Shown: positions 25,162 to 38,200 of the stretch, piece by piece
How positions within the stretch are numbered: position 1 is the first letter of the stretch
Layout: each line of letters opens with the position of its first letter
Origin: Arabidopsis thaliana
Taxonomy: Eukaryota > Streptophyta > Magnoliopsida > Brassicales > Brassicaceae
NCBI RefSeq assembly: GCF_000001735.4
Contig: NC_003074.8
Location: forward strand, 5,642,101-5,706,100
Length of the DNA stretch: 64,000 nucleotides
Reading direction: 5' to 3'
Program-made: the position numbers and the translations under genes
Notes under the pieces: generated by a model
What the model was told of the DNA's origin: nothing
Databases searched by the model: none
What the model saw: the letters and a program-made list of their open reading frames with translations, nothing else

Positions 25162-25584
25162 GAGGCGCTGTGATCTTCTTTGAGGAGCCAACTTCGGAGA
25201 TCTGTAAAAACAACTCTTCATCCATACAAAAACCAGAATCACCCATTTGTTACAAATCAAAAAATTCCTAATTTCAACAATAGAATGTTAGATTCAAATC
25301 GAAGAGAAACTCACAATGTGGAGAGAATTCGGATTCAACACAGAACATGAAAGCGGAAATGTACAGCTCCCGACTTTGCTTCACCTCCTTCAAAATCTGA
25401 AATTCAATCAATAAATTGCATCCAATAATCGGAGAAGAAGATCGATGTTATCCAAAGTAATGATTACCAGAAGGAAACGAAGACACGCAACGGTGTTAGA
25501 TAAGAGATCTGAGATCTGAGATTTTCACAATATACAATCAGATCCGACGAGTGAAGAACCCTAATTTACGCACATCGAATAGCG

Positions 25585-25622
25585 TTAGAGATAGAGAGAT
25601 AGAGAGATAGAGAGAGAGAGCT
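25585..25622. repeat. GATA/GA microsatellite in kinesin-13A leader
   Basis: AGAGATAGAGAGATAGAGAG followed by GA repeats. On the transcribed (minus) strand this is a CT-rich tract, common in plant 5' leaders. Confidence 0.8.
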
Positions 25623-25689
25623 TCTGTTCAAAATTTTCGTCTTCTTCCGTAAGCGACGTTAGGCGCAGAGAGATGAGAAAGAGAGGGGC

Positions 25690-27608
25690 GTTGAAGAAGA
25701 TTTGACAAAGTATAAGACACTTACACAATAAATTAAAAAGTTTGAGGTGTTTAAAAGTTTTTTAAAAAAGTGACAGTTAGATCACCCTTTAACTTCAGAA
25801 ATATTCACCGATTTGTCCTACTTTTTAAGATTGTACAGTCTAGTCCAAAACATTTGAAACAATCTTCTTTGAACGGTCTTATATATTCTAAAAGATAGTG
25901 TTGAAATATTATTTTTTTGCTGAGATCGTGACACAAGGACATATACCAACATGGTGACATAAAAATAGAATTGATGTTCTCATCTTGAATCATACGGTAT
26001 GAATCTCATACCTTTTTGAGCAGATTGCATAAACATTGATTGGTTTATTATATATGTAGTATAACTAATAATATAACCTTGGTGGGTTGATCAGTTATGT
26101 GCATTTTCAGATTTTAGCTACTTTATGGTATTTAAGGATGTTGTTTTGGACCATCTATGGTAATAGAGATGAAATTTGAAATTGTCCGAGGAAGATGACA
26201 TGAGTTTTTCTCGACATGAAATCCACAACTTTTGGAATTTTAGTACATGACAATGATCTAATCTTATATATTCTTATGTTTGTTTAAATTTTTATACGGT
26301 TTCAAATTTTGAATTGTTTAGATGTGCGAATATAAGTGAGTGTATATCAAAAGTACCAATCTTGTGTATGTATGTGTACTGTTTAAACCCCAAAAAAAAG
26401 TGTTAATCCAATAAAATATACGAACGAGAATATGCAAAAGTAGCGAAGTGGGGCTAATACAGCTTGTGGGTTCCTTTCTTTTGAATCAAAAAGCTTTTGC
26501 TTTAGCCTAAAGCATTCCGATCTAAAGGATTCCTGATTTTAAGTAATCACTATATAAACCAGTATGAAAGGAGCTTTTCCTTTATTTATCCTTCCTAAAA
26601 ACATTGGTCTCTCTAGTTTTGTGTAAGTTTAGATGATCTACCTCCTTTGTATGGCTACGTCAATATAGTCATATAGATAGAAGTTGATACTACTTGTTAC
26701 ATAAGAAATGTTTAAATAGTGTAGGCTAAAAGCCTAAAACGAAAGGAACAACAAAGTTTGAAGAAATAATGACGATAAATACATAAGATACAAGAGAGTT
26801 GGAGCAACGTCAAACCGACCAAGACCAAATCACGTTTCCTTTTACGTGAGACACAAATACGTACCAACGCATTTTGGTTGCCCTCTCATCCATACGGACA
26901 CCACACATACATAAATAAATAGTTCGAATAATAAAACCAACAAACTAAAAGAATAGTAAAGCATAGGATAGGTTGTGTTGTTTGTCAAAGTAAAAGAATA
27001 CACATAATACATTATTATTACGGCCACATTGTGATTTGTCTCACAACTAAAACCAAGATGACAGAACTCTAGTTAGTATCGATTCCGCACGTGAGATAGA
27101 AATCCTTGATAAGGAGCAGAACATGCCTATGATGATGTCTCAAGACATCATGTCTGTACGAAACTTTTTCTTTTTAAAGGGATAAAACACCATTAGACTA
27201 AAGTCAAAAGAATCATTCTACAGCATATTCCATGATTTAAAGTTACTAACAGTTAGAGTAACCCACTCGTTTATTCACGTCCATAAGATCTGAATCCAAA
27301 ATTATTAGACATCTACTATAAACATGCCTCGAGATTCGGGAGTTTAATTTAGAAAAGCAAAGCTGAAGAGATATCACACCAAATAACACAAAAAGTAACG
27401 ACCAAAATTCAACTAATTGTAAATGATAAACCGTTTTTTGCGGAATAAATAACTTGAGAATCTTCCAACACAGAAAACAAGAAGAGAGAAAAGTAAACTG
27501 GCAGGTAATTTTAATAGGGGACGACGACGAAACACAGGACAATATAAAGAAACATAAACTTAGAGAGTCGCTGCGACCGACCACAGTAACCCAACGAGAG
27601 CTTCTCTC
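25690..27608. other. Intergenic region, kinesin-13A to TCTP1
   Basis: About 1.9 kb of AT-rich DNA with the kinesin promoter at the left and the TCTP1 3' flank at the right. I see a small perfect hairpin (ATGATGTC/TCAA/GACATCAT near 27133) and no gene or recognisable mobile element. Confidence 0.6.
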
Positions 27609-28629
27609 TCAGCACTTGACCTCCTTCAAACCATGAGCGAAGTACAAAAATGTTGGGTTAGTTGAACCCTCCTTGTAGTAAGCAAAGACCAAAGTGCTGT
27701 CATCATGCATACCCTCCCCAACAAAGCTGTAAAATCAGACAACACAAGCATTGATGAGATTTCAGATGAAATATATGTCATGTATAACAAGCAAGATACG
27801 ATAGATTGGGGTAACTTACAATTGGAAGTCACTGAGCCTGGGGAGCAAAAACTTGGTAGCTCCCTCAATACCCTTCTTGAAGACAGCTTGATCTTCTTCG
27901 CTGAGCTTGGGTGTCAAAAGCTTAATGTATTTCTTAATGTAAGCGATGAATCCCTTCTTGTCATAAGTTGGTTGCTCCTGAAGTCTGAAGGTGTCGACAA
28001 TGTCAACAACCTTTTGAGTAGAGTCATCAACACCTTCATCCTCACCACCTTCTTCAGCAGATGGATTGGCACCAATGTTAACATCTACAGCTCCCACAGT
28101 AACCCACTGGATAACAAAATCAAAACCCAATTCAGAACAGGAAAACAAAAATTTAACAAAATCAAAACAAAACTTGAAGTAGAATCGATGACACTGACCT
28201 TTCCTTCTACTTCCCAGAGGATTCCATTCTCAATCTCCTTGTAAGGGAAAGAGTCAGACAGAAGCTCATCACCTGTAAATCAATAGCCCAGACTCTTTAG
28301 TCATTACTCATAAGATCCCAAACATTAATCGATACAAGCGAATAAACCCTAAAATCCAATCTACAACGAATCGGTAAGCTCAATTAAAGGACGTTTATAT
28401 ACTAATGAATCACAGATCTAACCAAATCACATAAACTAATCCCCTAAGATTTGAATTATCAATGCAAAGAGCAGCAAATCAACGAAAAACCTATGATGCG
28501 ATGACAGATCTAACAATTCGATAACATGATTTATTCCGATCGGAAGAAAAAGATCGATAGCTACACAGTTCATACCGAGATTAAGGAATTATTGAGCTTA
28601 CCGGTGAGAAGATCTTGGTACACCAACAT
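27609..28629 (-). CDS. TCTP1: Translationally controlled tumour protein homologue
   Basis: Four exons: 28629-28602, 28272-28199, 28106-27820 and 27726-27609. They join in frame to 168 residues, the usual TCTP length, beginning [20 protein letters not shown] and ending [10 protein letters not shown]. The family signature [11 protein letters not shown]-type segment and the [11 protein letters not shown] helix are present. TCTP is a small cytosolic protein that promotes cell-cycle progression and organ growth. In Arabidopsis loss is embryo-lethal or growth-retarding, and its mRNA moves long distance. A TATAAATA box (28742-28749) lies on the minus strand about 115 bp upstream of the ATG. The gene is divergent from PRL2. 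Confidence 0.96.
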
Positions 28630-28741
28630 GGTCGCTTATTGATTGTTTTCTCTCTCCGATGGATGCGAATAAACGAAAATCGAAGGTTGCGGGAGAGAGA
28701 CGCAGCGACGAGGGGATTCTGAAGTGAGGTCCTAAGTTTGG

Positions 28742-29032
28742 TATTTATAGTCGAAACTATAGCGTAGGGTTTTCAGGTAAATTTACAATTCTCGGTAAAT
28801 TACAATTTTGGGCTTTAACTGTTTCCAATTTTCTATTTTTTACCCTTTCCTTTTTTTTAAATAAAGGAAATAAATCTGAACCGACGCTTAATGAGCCGGG
28901 TTTGGTCCAACGGGTGGGGATTCGAGTGTTGGGCTACGTATAAATAGTGTTCGGGTCGGATAAAATCCTATTTCCCTCTCTTCTCTTCCGTCTTTCTCGT
29001 TCTGTTTCTGATTGTTCGTGTAAAACCCTAGA
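28742..29032. promoter_or_regulatory. Short bidirectional promoter between TCTP1 and PRL2
   Basis: The two start codons are only 404 bp apart. TATAAATA for TCTP1 is at 28742-28749 (minus). AAACCCTA telo-box-like motifs lie on each side: minus strand near 28763, and plus strand at about 29022-29029 just before the PRL2 ATG. Telo boxes are common in promoters of translation and growth genes. Regulatory function here is inferred. Confidence 0.6.
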
Positions 29033-32000
29033 ATGACGATGATAGCTTTGAACAGGGAGGTCGAAACTCAGTCACTGAAAAAACTCAGTCTAAAATCTGT
29101 TAGACGAGCTCGTGAAATTTTCTCCCCCGTCCATGGCCAATTTCCTCAGCCTGATCCTGAAAGGTTAATCAACAGTTTCGCTTGCAATGTCCACTTTTTT
29201 TTCTCGAAATTTCTCAGAATTTTTATGTGTATTGACGATTTCTTCTTCTTGTCTGTTTTTGTTCTTGTCTCGCAGCAAAAGAATTCGGCTCTGCCATAAG
29301 GTAAGGGGGTTTTCGAATATTTTTTAAATTTTATCTTTGATCGTGTTGAAAATTTTGTTCGCTTCTTCTTTGTTTTGAGTTTGATAATGGATAGCTTTAT
29401 AGCAAGCTTCAGAGACGTTGAACCTGAGAAAATTTTATAAGGTGTAAATCGAACAGTCAATGGCTTATCACTTTTATAGTTTACCTTTTATCTGGAGTTA
29501 GATTCTTCTCATCAGCTACTATTGTTTGAGTTTGCTTTCTAGCATATTACCCTCATCTTTATAGTAAGATGTTTAGTTTGCATCAAGCGTTTTAGTGAAC
29601 ATCAAGTAGAATATAAAAGTTAATGACTTGGACGTTACTTGTATAGATTCAAGTTGCATTTGGAGGCGTAGAACCTGCAAGTAAGCCTACACGTATTGCT
29701 GACCATAACAGTGAAAAGACGGCTCCATTGAAAGCCCTTGCGCTTCCAGGTAGTTCTTTTATCTGTTTTTCCTGTTGTGAGACAAAACTAGTTTCCTATT
29801 TTCTAGTTTCCCTGATATCTATTTATATTAGTTGTGAGTTTCATTCATATATGTCTATAATTAGGATTGGAAAACAAGTTTCAGTAATGTATCCTCTTAA
29901 GAGTATCTTTTCAAACAAACTTCTGCTGCACTAAAAACGCTGTTAGTGTAATCTTTTAGCCTTTTTCATGACTATTGTTTCTCGTTCTGAAAGACCAAAT
30001 TATTTTCTCCGCAGGTCCAAAAGGGTCCAAGGAACTTCGAAAAAGCGCAACAGAGAAAGCTTTAGTTGTTGGTCCAACTTTACCGCCAAGAGACTTGTGA
30101 GTATACATTTTCATTTGGAATGTGACTAGTCCATATAGTTAGTATAAATAATTTACGACATTCTCAAGAATGTTATTCCTGTTTTGTCTTTGTGATTGAT
30201 GCTCTACTTATCGTGCTGATTGATACTGATAATTATTGATTCTTGAATTGAAGGAACAATACTGGTAATCCAGGCAAAAGCACGGCCATTCTTCCTGCAC
30301 CTGGATCATTTTCCGAAAGGTTTGTGTCGCATCCTTATCTACTTTTATGGACTCTCTATAACGACACTACATCTAGATTGCGATACCTAGGTGGTACATA
30401 AAGCCGCACTAAGGTGAATTGGTGGTTCAGAGTCATGAAATTTAAATTTGGCCATATTTATTTAACCTGAAATGCATCTAACTTGTATCAATGCTTCAGT
30501 TATTCATTATTTGTCCATCATTTCCCCTCTATGTGTTACAGAAATCTGTCAACTGCTGCTTTAATGGAGAGAATGCCTAGTAGATGGCCCCGTCCAGAGT
30601 GGCATGCACCATGGAAGAATTACAGGGTAAGATCTGTGTTACTGTAATATTTCTGCATCTTATGGATATAACATTTAAGTGTGTAGGTATTCTTAGGCCA
30701 TTTGTTGGCGTCCAGAGAGTACTTTATGTTCTTATGAATTGATGCATTTTTTGGTTGACAGGTGCTCCAGGGACACTTGGGTTGGGTCAGATCTGTTGCG
30801 TTTGACCCAAGCAATGAATGGTTTTGCACTGGTTCAGCTGATCGTACCATCAAGGTAACGGATCAACTCTATTGAAAATCTAATTCAATGCCTTTTTTCC
30901 CATTCTTCTGTAACCTTTTCTGGATTCTATAATATGAATTGTCATTTGCTAGGTCCCGTTTTTTAGTTCTTCATGCAACATTTACCTATATCTCATGAAT
31001 TAATCTTACTGATTGCTTCTGTGGCTCTTGTTCACTAGATATGGGATGTAGCGACTGGAGTTCTGAAACTCACACTTACTGGACATATAGGGCAAGTACG
31101 AGGTTAGACTACTATTTTTTTCCCCCTCAATTTGTTAGTTTATCAATAGCTCTTGTAGAAAAGTACCAGTGTAAAAGTTTCAACTCTCTAAGTTTATATA
31201 ATTATTGTTTCACAGGCCTCGCTGTAAGCAATAGACATACCTATATGTTTTCTGCTGGTGATGACAAGCAAGTCAAATGCTGGGACCTTGAGCAGAATAA
31301 GGTTTAAACTCGATGATGGATTTCATCTCATCTGTATATTAATTACTCTTCTCCTGATCTGAACTTTTCATGTCCAATGTCTTTGGAATTTGTCTTTGAT
31401 AGGTTATTCGATCTTATCATGGTCATTTGCATGGCGTTTACTGTTTAGCTCTTCATCCTACTCTTGATGTTGTACTAACCGGAGGGCGAGACTCTGTCTG
31501 CAGGGTATGACATTTACTGAAAAGATGTATCCTGTGGTTATAAACATATGTATTTTTGATGTTTGAGTTCTCTAACTGTTGTCAAAAATTCTTTTCTACT
31601 TATAGGTATGGGATATCCGTACGAAGATGCAAATTTTTGTACTCCCACATGACAGCGATGTTTTTTCCGTTTTGGCCCGCCCAACTGTACGCCTCATTTC
31701 ATCTTCTTTTTACTTAATGTGCTTGTGGCGAAGAAGCACACACTGCTATTTTATGCTCATATAGTCGTATGCTTTTATTTCAATAACTTTGGAACTTACT
31801 GTGTCTGTGATGTTGCAGGATCCACAAGTTATTACAGGGTCTCATGACTCAACCATCAAATTTTGGGACCTCCGATATGGTATAGTTAACATTTAACAAT
31901 CTCTTGGACTTTTGCTTTTCTTCCTCCCTAGCTTTTCATTGTATGCAGGATTGGGCTAACAAATATACTATAAACAGGCAAATCGATGGCAACCATAACG

Positions 32001-33006
32001 AATCATAAGAAGACTGTCCGAGCAATGGCTCTCCATCCGAAAGAGTAATTGTCTTGCTTTTTCAACCTTAGAGTTTTGCATGATAATGCACCCTGATTTA
32101 ATGTCTCTTTCTGTTTCGTTCAGGAATGATTTTGTTTCTGCATCAGCTGACAACATCAAGAAGTTTAGCCTTCCTAAGGGAGAGTTTTGCCACAACATGC
32201 TGTAAGTTCTAGAGTCCTTGTAGTTATTTGAGTCTTAATCCACTCTCTTACATCTTCCAGTGCAATGAAAAAGATAATGTTTCTTAACTAAACTGGAAAT
32301 TTTAGTTTTCTGATGTGTTTTCATGTTATCTTTCTTTTTGGAGCAGTTCTCTACAGAGAGACATAATTAACGCAGTGGCTGTGAATGAGGATGGCGTAAT
32401 GGTCACTGGAGGTATTATTTTCATTTTCAAATCACTCTTTGATACGGGACGAAATACTGATACTTGTATTCACATTTCCTCCACATATTATATTACCCGA
32501 TTTCATTATTTGAACTAAAATGTCCCCGTCTTTGTGCAACTGAAGGTGATAAAGGTGGCTTATGGTTCTGGGACTGGAAGAGTGGTCACAATTTCCAACG
32601 GGCAGAAACTATTGTACAGCCTGGTATCTTCTGAACCTATTTCTTGATCCTTTACCCTTGCGTTGCTTGAATGGTTAAAATATTTAAGTCTTAAAGGTTT
32701 ATGATTATTGGTTCGAAGGAACAAAGGAAGCTCTCAATTTTCAAGAAGTGATAGAGTTTTTTACTCTCTAGAATTGCTGCAAGTAGTAAATGTGTCTTAT
32801 CTCATATGTGTCTTATCTCATTTACATGGTTAGGTTCGCTGGAGAGTGAAGCAGGTATATATGCAGCGTGTTACGATCAGACGGGTTCAAGGCTGGTAAC
32901 GTGTGAGGGAGACAAAACAATAAAGATGTGGAAGGAAGACGAGGATGCAACTCCTGAAACTCATCCTCTCAACTTCAAACCTCCCAAAGAGATCAGACGC
33001 TTCTGA
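29033..33006 (+). CDS. PRL2: PRL2, WD40 splicing/defence protein (PRP46/PLRG1 family)
   Basis: About 17 exons joining to roughly 479 residues, from [20 protein letters not shown] to [11 protein letters not shown]. The N-terminal region carries [12 protein letters not shown] just before seven WD40 repeats (first: [15 protein letters not shown], then [11 protein letters not shown]; last: [11 protein letters not shown]). Nearly every exon boundary falls between WD units. This is the PLRG1/PRP46 family, a core part of the NineTeen (MAC/NTC) complex of the spliceosome. PRL2 is the less expressed paralogue of PRL1, which affects sugar and hormone response, immunity and miRNA production. PRL1 is on chromosome 4, the expected whole-genome-duplication partner. 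Confidence 0.95.
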
Positions 33007-34690
33007 GGTTTCCCTCTCTTACAAGTTACACCTCTCTAATATCAAACTCGAAGCCAGAAAAAAAAAATCACTAATCTCACTCTGGATTAAAAAAAACCTT
33101 GGTTATGCTATATAATTTCTTCTTCAAGATAGATATGGAAAAAAACAGCATTGTAGTTTCTTATTAATTATTGTAGTTTTACATGAAAAAAGACACTATT
33201 TTCGGAAGGGTTTTGGACAAGGGCATTTCGGGTTGATTCAGAAAGTGATTGTAGCCGAGTTAAAGCATGACATGAACCCAACAATGGCAAAACATCTTTG
33301 TACTGTGTTCGTGGTGTTTGTCAAAAGATTATTGAGCAATTACCATTACCAAGAGGCCAACTTGATCGCAATACGACTAATCGCCTTGTAGATGCATTCT
33401 TTACTGGTCCCCGTGGAGATTAGTAGAATTCATTCATAAGATACATTCACATTTACATATGAGATAATTCTTTGTTATAGCTATAAAAATGAGCGATCCA
33501 TCTTAAAGCAGAAGATTTAAAATAGGTTCCATGGACCAATCTATAACACAAGATGGGTGGTAGATTTTCTCTTATCTCCTTATATCAAGAGTCTACTTGT
33601 GTATAAGTTTGATTTGTTTATATACAATAATATAATTAAGGAGGAAAAACTAAGCCAAATCTATAGGAGAGCCCCCCTATGATCTGGGGTTTAAGAGTTA
33701 AGACCACTCAATGATGCAAATTGTCGGATTGGGACTAAGAAAAATTGAACTCACCATATCTTTTCCTTGACCCAAAATTTTAGGATACATTCAAAGACAA
33801 AAGTGTAGTCCAATATTTTGTCTTTCTTTCTTAAGATGTCTCTTTACCTTGCGAGTTCGGTCTCTTGACCAATTTGTGTTTTTTAAATCGACATTTTATA
33901 TAGTTTTGCATTAAAATAGCGTTTCTTATAGTTTAAACTTTAAAATCATGTTTCACACTCAACTAAATTCTTTAGTTTTTGATATTATAAACTCAGATTT
34001 TTTTCGTTAACTTAATGTTGATCAATTTAGTAGTTAAAATTATGTTCTTCTCTCAAAACTTAATTTGAGAAAACCCCGAAACACAGTAAGGAAATCATTT
34101 CATCCCATATCTCTAAGTTATCAATTATTACATTGTTATTTGGTATATAAATTCAAGTTTTCTTTGGTAAAACATTATGGAAGACGCAAGTTGTTATACC
34201 AAAAAAAAATATTTTTTCTAGCTAGTGATATGATTATGAATTTTATGTGTGCTAATTAGTAAAGAGGGAATATATTATATTGGCTATTGATTACACCCTT
34301 TCTGCGACAACATATATTGGGAATATCTAAACACATACTCGTTGAGTTGTCGAAGTTTATATCACCACATCGTGCATGCAGTACTAAATTTCAAAGATTA
34401 TAGCTTACCGAAAATAGCAATTAAACGTGTGAGATGATGTAGGTATACATTGGTTTTTATTAATAAACGACTAATCGTATGATATTTCTTCAAAAAAAAA
34501 GTTGCATGGATATTATTGGACAAATTATATAATGTTAGAATCATACACAGTTGAAACTACATTTTAGGACCCGGGTTTACGATCAAACCTAGGGACAATT
34601 CAAATTGTAGAATAAAGTAAACGCATTATTAGCGACTTTAAATATATAGAAAAGTGCAAAATAAATAGGAGGGGCAAGATCAATAAAACT
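33007..34690. other. Promoter-side copy of duplicated Ole e 1-like locus
   Basis: After the PRL2 3' end, DNA from about 33230 resembles 38200-39290 in order and spacing. Shared blocks include AACTTGATCG plus TACGACTAAT near 33359 and 38408, ATGGACCAATCT near 33529 and 38482, AAATAGGAGGGG near 34663, and the CCGGGTT...AAACC block near 34570 and 39152. It is therefore a duplicated promoter region of the gene starting at 34804. No other gene seen. Confidence 0.7.
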
Positions 34691-34695
34691 TCTTC

Positions 34696-34703
34696 TATAA
34701 ATA
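34696..34703 (+). promoter_or_regulatory. TATA box, first Ole e 1-like gene
   Basis: TTCTATAAATAGAGCTGCAT places a TATAAATA box about 100 bp before the ATG at 34804. The identical context occurs before the second gene at 39291. Confidence 0.8.
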
Positions 34704-34803
34704 GAGCTGCATGGGGGAAGACACTTTATCACATCCAAAACCAAAAGCAACACAAACACACACACCAAAAAAAAAAAAAAAAGCATTTACTTTTAACTCA
34801 AGC

Positions 34804-35688
34804 ATGGCAATGTTAAAGAACAAACACATGACCGTCTCATTGATCTTGGTGTGTCTCGTTGTGGTGTCTCCAATGGCTGAGGCTCAGCTTGGTCTTGGTG
34901 GTAGTGGTGGTCTTGGTGGTCTTATTGGGGGTCTTGTTGGGGGTCTCGGTGGTCTGGTTGGTGGTCTTGTAGGGGGTATTCTCAATCTCGTCAATATCAA
35001 TGGGGTTGTCTTTTGCTCTCTCAATGGTGCTCCCAGTGGCACTTCCACTCCTGCTTTCGCTAGTAAGCTTTCCATTCTTCTACTTTCACCTTTGATCAAT
35101 CATGCAAAACCAGCCCAACAAAAATTGCTTAGGTTCTGTTAACCAGGCGGGTTTTGTTGTAGATTATGTCAAATATACAATCGTACAAATGATATTATAC
35201 AAAACAATTGCTTAGAATTCTAAAAATGCACGAATTTTTTTCTTCTATTGTTCCTACACACTCAAAGTTATAAATTCAAATGGAAGTATGAGTTAACCTA
35301 CAGATACGGACTAAGATAAAGATTCACGAAATAATTAATATACAGTTTAATAAATTTCTCAACGTATATATATATTTACTAATTCTAATACTGCAAACCA
35401 ACAGATGCAGGAGTTGAGCTCCAGTGCGGAAGGCAAAACAGGGTCGTTTCAACAGCGACCACGAATGCTGCCGGATTATTCTCGCTTCCTACGGACTCAA
35501 TTCAGATGTTACTTTCCACACTTCTCTCTGATTGTCGGGTCGTCGTCACGACCCCTCTCTCCACCTGCAACGCCAACCTCCCTTCCGTTGGCAACCTCGT
35601 CTCACGGTTAGCCATGATCGGCAATAGTCTCACCGGCCTCCTCAACATCATCAGTATCATCCCTGCCGGCTTTGGTCTTCTTAACTGA
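34804..35688 (+). CDS. Secreted Ole e 1-like protein with Gly/Leu-rich insert
   Basis: Two exons, 34804-35062 and 35405-35688, joining in phase to 180 residues. A signal peptide (hydrophobic to PMAEAQ) is followed by a Gly-Leu-Val-rich run of about 35 residues, then the conserved core ING.VFC..NGAP and, after the intron, NAGVELQCG, LLSDCRVVV and a final LLNIISIIPAGFGLLN. This is the pollen Ole e 1/extensin-like superfamily of small cysteine-bearing extracellular proteins; biochemical role unknown. It is the tandem partner of the gene at 39400-40011 but is longer by the glycine-rich stretch. I believe it is AT3G16660. The intron of 342 bp is AT-rich. Confidence 0.9.
34885..34985 (+). repeat. 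GGTGGTCTTGGT coding minisatellite
   Basis: Tandem GG(T/G)GGTCT(T/C)GTTGG-like units encode the Gly-Gly-Leu-Val/Ile repeats. The paralogue at 39400 has only one such unit, so the array expanded in this copy or shrank in the other. Confidence 0.8.
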
Positions 35689-38200
35689 TTCCACACTCTA
35701 TACATACTCTATGTTCGGTTACAGTGTGTTTCCCTTTTGTTATATGTTTTGTAATCATGACCATTTACGTTTGCTTGCGTATGCATGAATAAGGTCTATA
35801 TAGGGCTTATGTCTCAATCTTCAATGTCTTCTGTTGTCACTTTCTTTTTCCAGGGTTTGCATGTCTAATGCTTTTGTTATATGATACAAACAATTTCCCT
35901 TTCCAAATATATATGTCAATTGCATTAAATGAATGGTTGGGGTGAGTGTACATGCCAAGAAGTAAATGTCAACAGAATATATGCAATGATTATTGAGTGA
36001 ACAACATGCATTCTATTTAAGTCCATAGACTGATACAAATATATATATACTAAACAACATAGTCTAGTTTTGCTCCGATTGATGTAAATAACAAAAATTC
36101 TAGCTCCCTTTTCTTTTTAGGATTTAGTTTGCCTAATGTGTAATTGGATTAGCTTATTAATTAAAAAAAAAGTATATAATTTGTAAACGATAAATATTAA
36201 ACGCTCAAAATACAATGATTCTTTAAATTTAAATTTTGAAACTCTTGCAGACCAACTTGACGCGCCAAGTCTCACCTCCGTCTTCACTACTGTCCGCGGT
36301 TAGTTTTTTTGTGAACTGACGTCAAAATCTAACCTCGTCGGTTGAAGTTAGAGCCTTCTACTAAATTCAGAACTAGAAAGTCTATAATGAATTTTAGCAG
36401 AGTAGTAACAAGAATATCTTCGACTTTGAATTAAGAATCTCACCCCATTTACTTTGCTTCATGGGATGAGATTCACTAGTATAAAGATGCTTTCTCTTGA
36501 AATCTCTCGGAGTCTCTGACAACAAAACTTACTAGGAGGTTCTCTCTTTTGAATCCCATCCGGATAAACTACACGTTATTCCTCTGAGTTGTCTCATTGT
36601 AGCTCATACGACTTGTTGTTGTAAAGGTTTAAAAAAGGGCTTGGAAAGTCCTACGTGACGCCATGCATGGTGGGTACAGTAACTATGACAGTGATCTTAC
36701 ATCTTTAGACAGAACTCACAGAAGTGACCATTACATAGAGAAAATGTGGAAGGAGCTAGAGAGCTTGGACCTGTTTTACAAGTTTAGATGTCTGTTGTTT
36801 CCTCTGGGCAAGAAACATTGGTTTTAAACTGTAGAAGTTTGGAAACCGGATGCTTCGATGGTGGCTGGTGTTTCCCTTCTTCTTCCTAATTCCTTGGTCT
36901 TTGAAGACCCGCCTTTGGGTTGATTTGGTTATATAAGAATTAATTTGGATACATTTTAAACCCCCAAAGAAGAGAAGTTTTAGATACATGCAATATTCAA
37001 AATGGTGAGTATTCTTGGTTTTTAATTGAAACAAACATGTTGATCATAAAATAAAATTTTGAAACAAACATCAAAAATTCAAAAGTATGAAACACCACCT
37101 AGCTAATTGGCGAGTTTTAGGTATATGAACTCCTTAATGTAATAGTGTAGGTATTTAAAATGAAATAAAATAAAAAGTTGTAAGAAAATTTACTGGGCTA
37201 GTTAGGAATATAATTTCTCCTTGAGCCCAAGAATATTTGTTTGGGCTGATACAATGTAAAAGATAGGGATCCAAAGAGAATGAGACTACATGGCTGCATG
37301 AGTAGACGAGATTTGATTTGGGCCAATAACGGGAATATCAAGAAGTTGTAAACATTGTTACAGACATTATTATCCCTGAATGTTGCAGTGAATCTGTTTC
37401 AAAATCTATGAGTTCATGTTCTTCTTCAATAGCTAGGTCGACTCGAAATAATTCATAAAAACATTTAAAATAGAATCATGAGTATTATGCACTATGTAAC
37501 TCCGGATCCTTTCTATTTTTATGGAATATTTAGATATGGAGTTTTTATAAATTAAAATTGGGAAACAAATATTTTGTTAATACTATATCAATTGCTGGAA
37601 AAGATAAAGCTAAAACTCCGTTTAATTAAAGACAAAATAATTGAATAAATCATCATTTTCTCGTATTAGTGCAAATCTAAAAACCTATTAGTTTATAAAC
37701 ATAGAAAATCTACAAAACGAAAAAAAAATATCATCGTTGTTATATTTTTTTCTATAAAATTAGACTAATTAAACAAAATAGAGAAAAAAGCATTTCAGTC
37801 ATTTTATAAAAGAAAATAAATAAATATAATGATGTGATACTAATTAATAATTTGACTAATTGTTAAACTTACACTCGATCAATATAAGTTTTAGCCAAAT
37901 TGCATTAGTTGATGCATGAACTTTACGAATATTCGTTGTATGTAAAGATTTGCACAACAATATAGTATAGATTTTATATTTGGATCGTAACCGTGTGGCA
38001 TAGTAATATGACTGTTTTTCTTATTGGTGGCGAATTTCAGTTTTCATGTAATTAAACTTTGGAACGTATGGTGTAAGCTTCCAAAACAATTGATTAAAAT
38101 TACAAGAGCCCATGAAGATCGAAATCACTCTTCTCCAATAGCCAAAGCAAACGCCTAGAAAAATACCCTGCAAAATTCAACAAAAGTCGAAAGAAAATAA
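35689..38200. other. Intergenic region between the two Ole e 1-like genes
   Basis: About 2.5 kb. The first 110 bp are the 3' end of the first gene, conserved with the second. Around 36240-36900 base composition is less AT-rich and short frames appear, but I recognise no protein. The remainder to 38200 is AT-rich with no clear element. Confidence 0.5.

Noticed and set aside
27127-27152. Small hairpin ATGATGTC-TCAA-GACATCAT as terminator or miRNA
   Set aside because: An 8-bp stem is too short for a miRNA precursor, and such terminators are not used in nuclear genes.
27705-28244. 179-codon plus-strand open frame
   Set aside because: Antisense to TCTP1 exons and intron. The TCTP1 model on the other strand joins perfectly to the family length.
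34884-35099. Minus-strand Pro/Arg-rich frame (RPPTRPP repeats)
   Set aside because: It is the reverse of the glycine-rich repeat in the Ole e 1-like gene.
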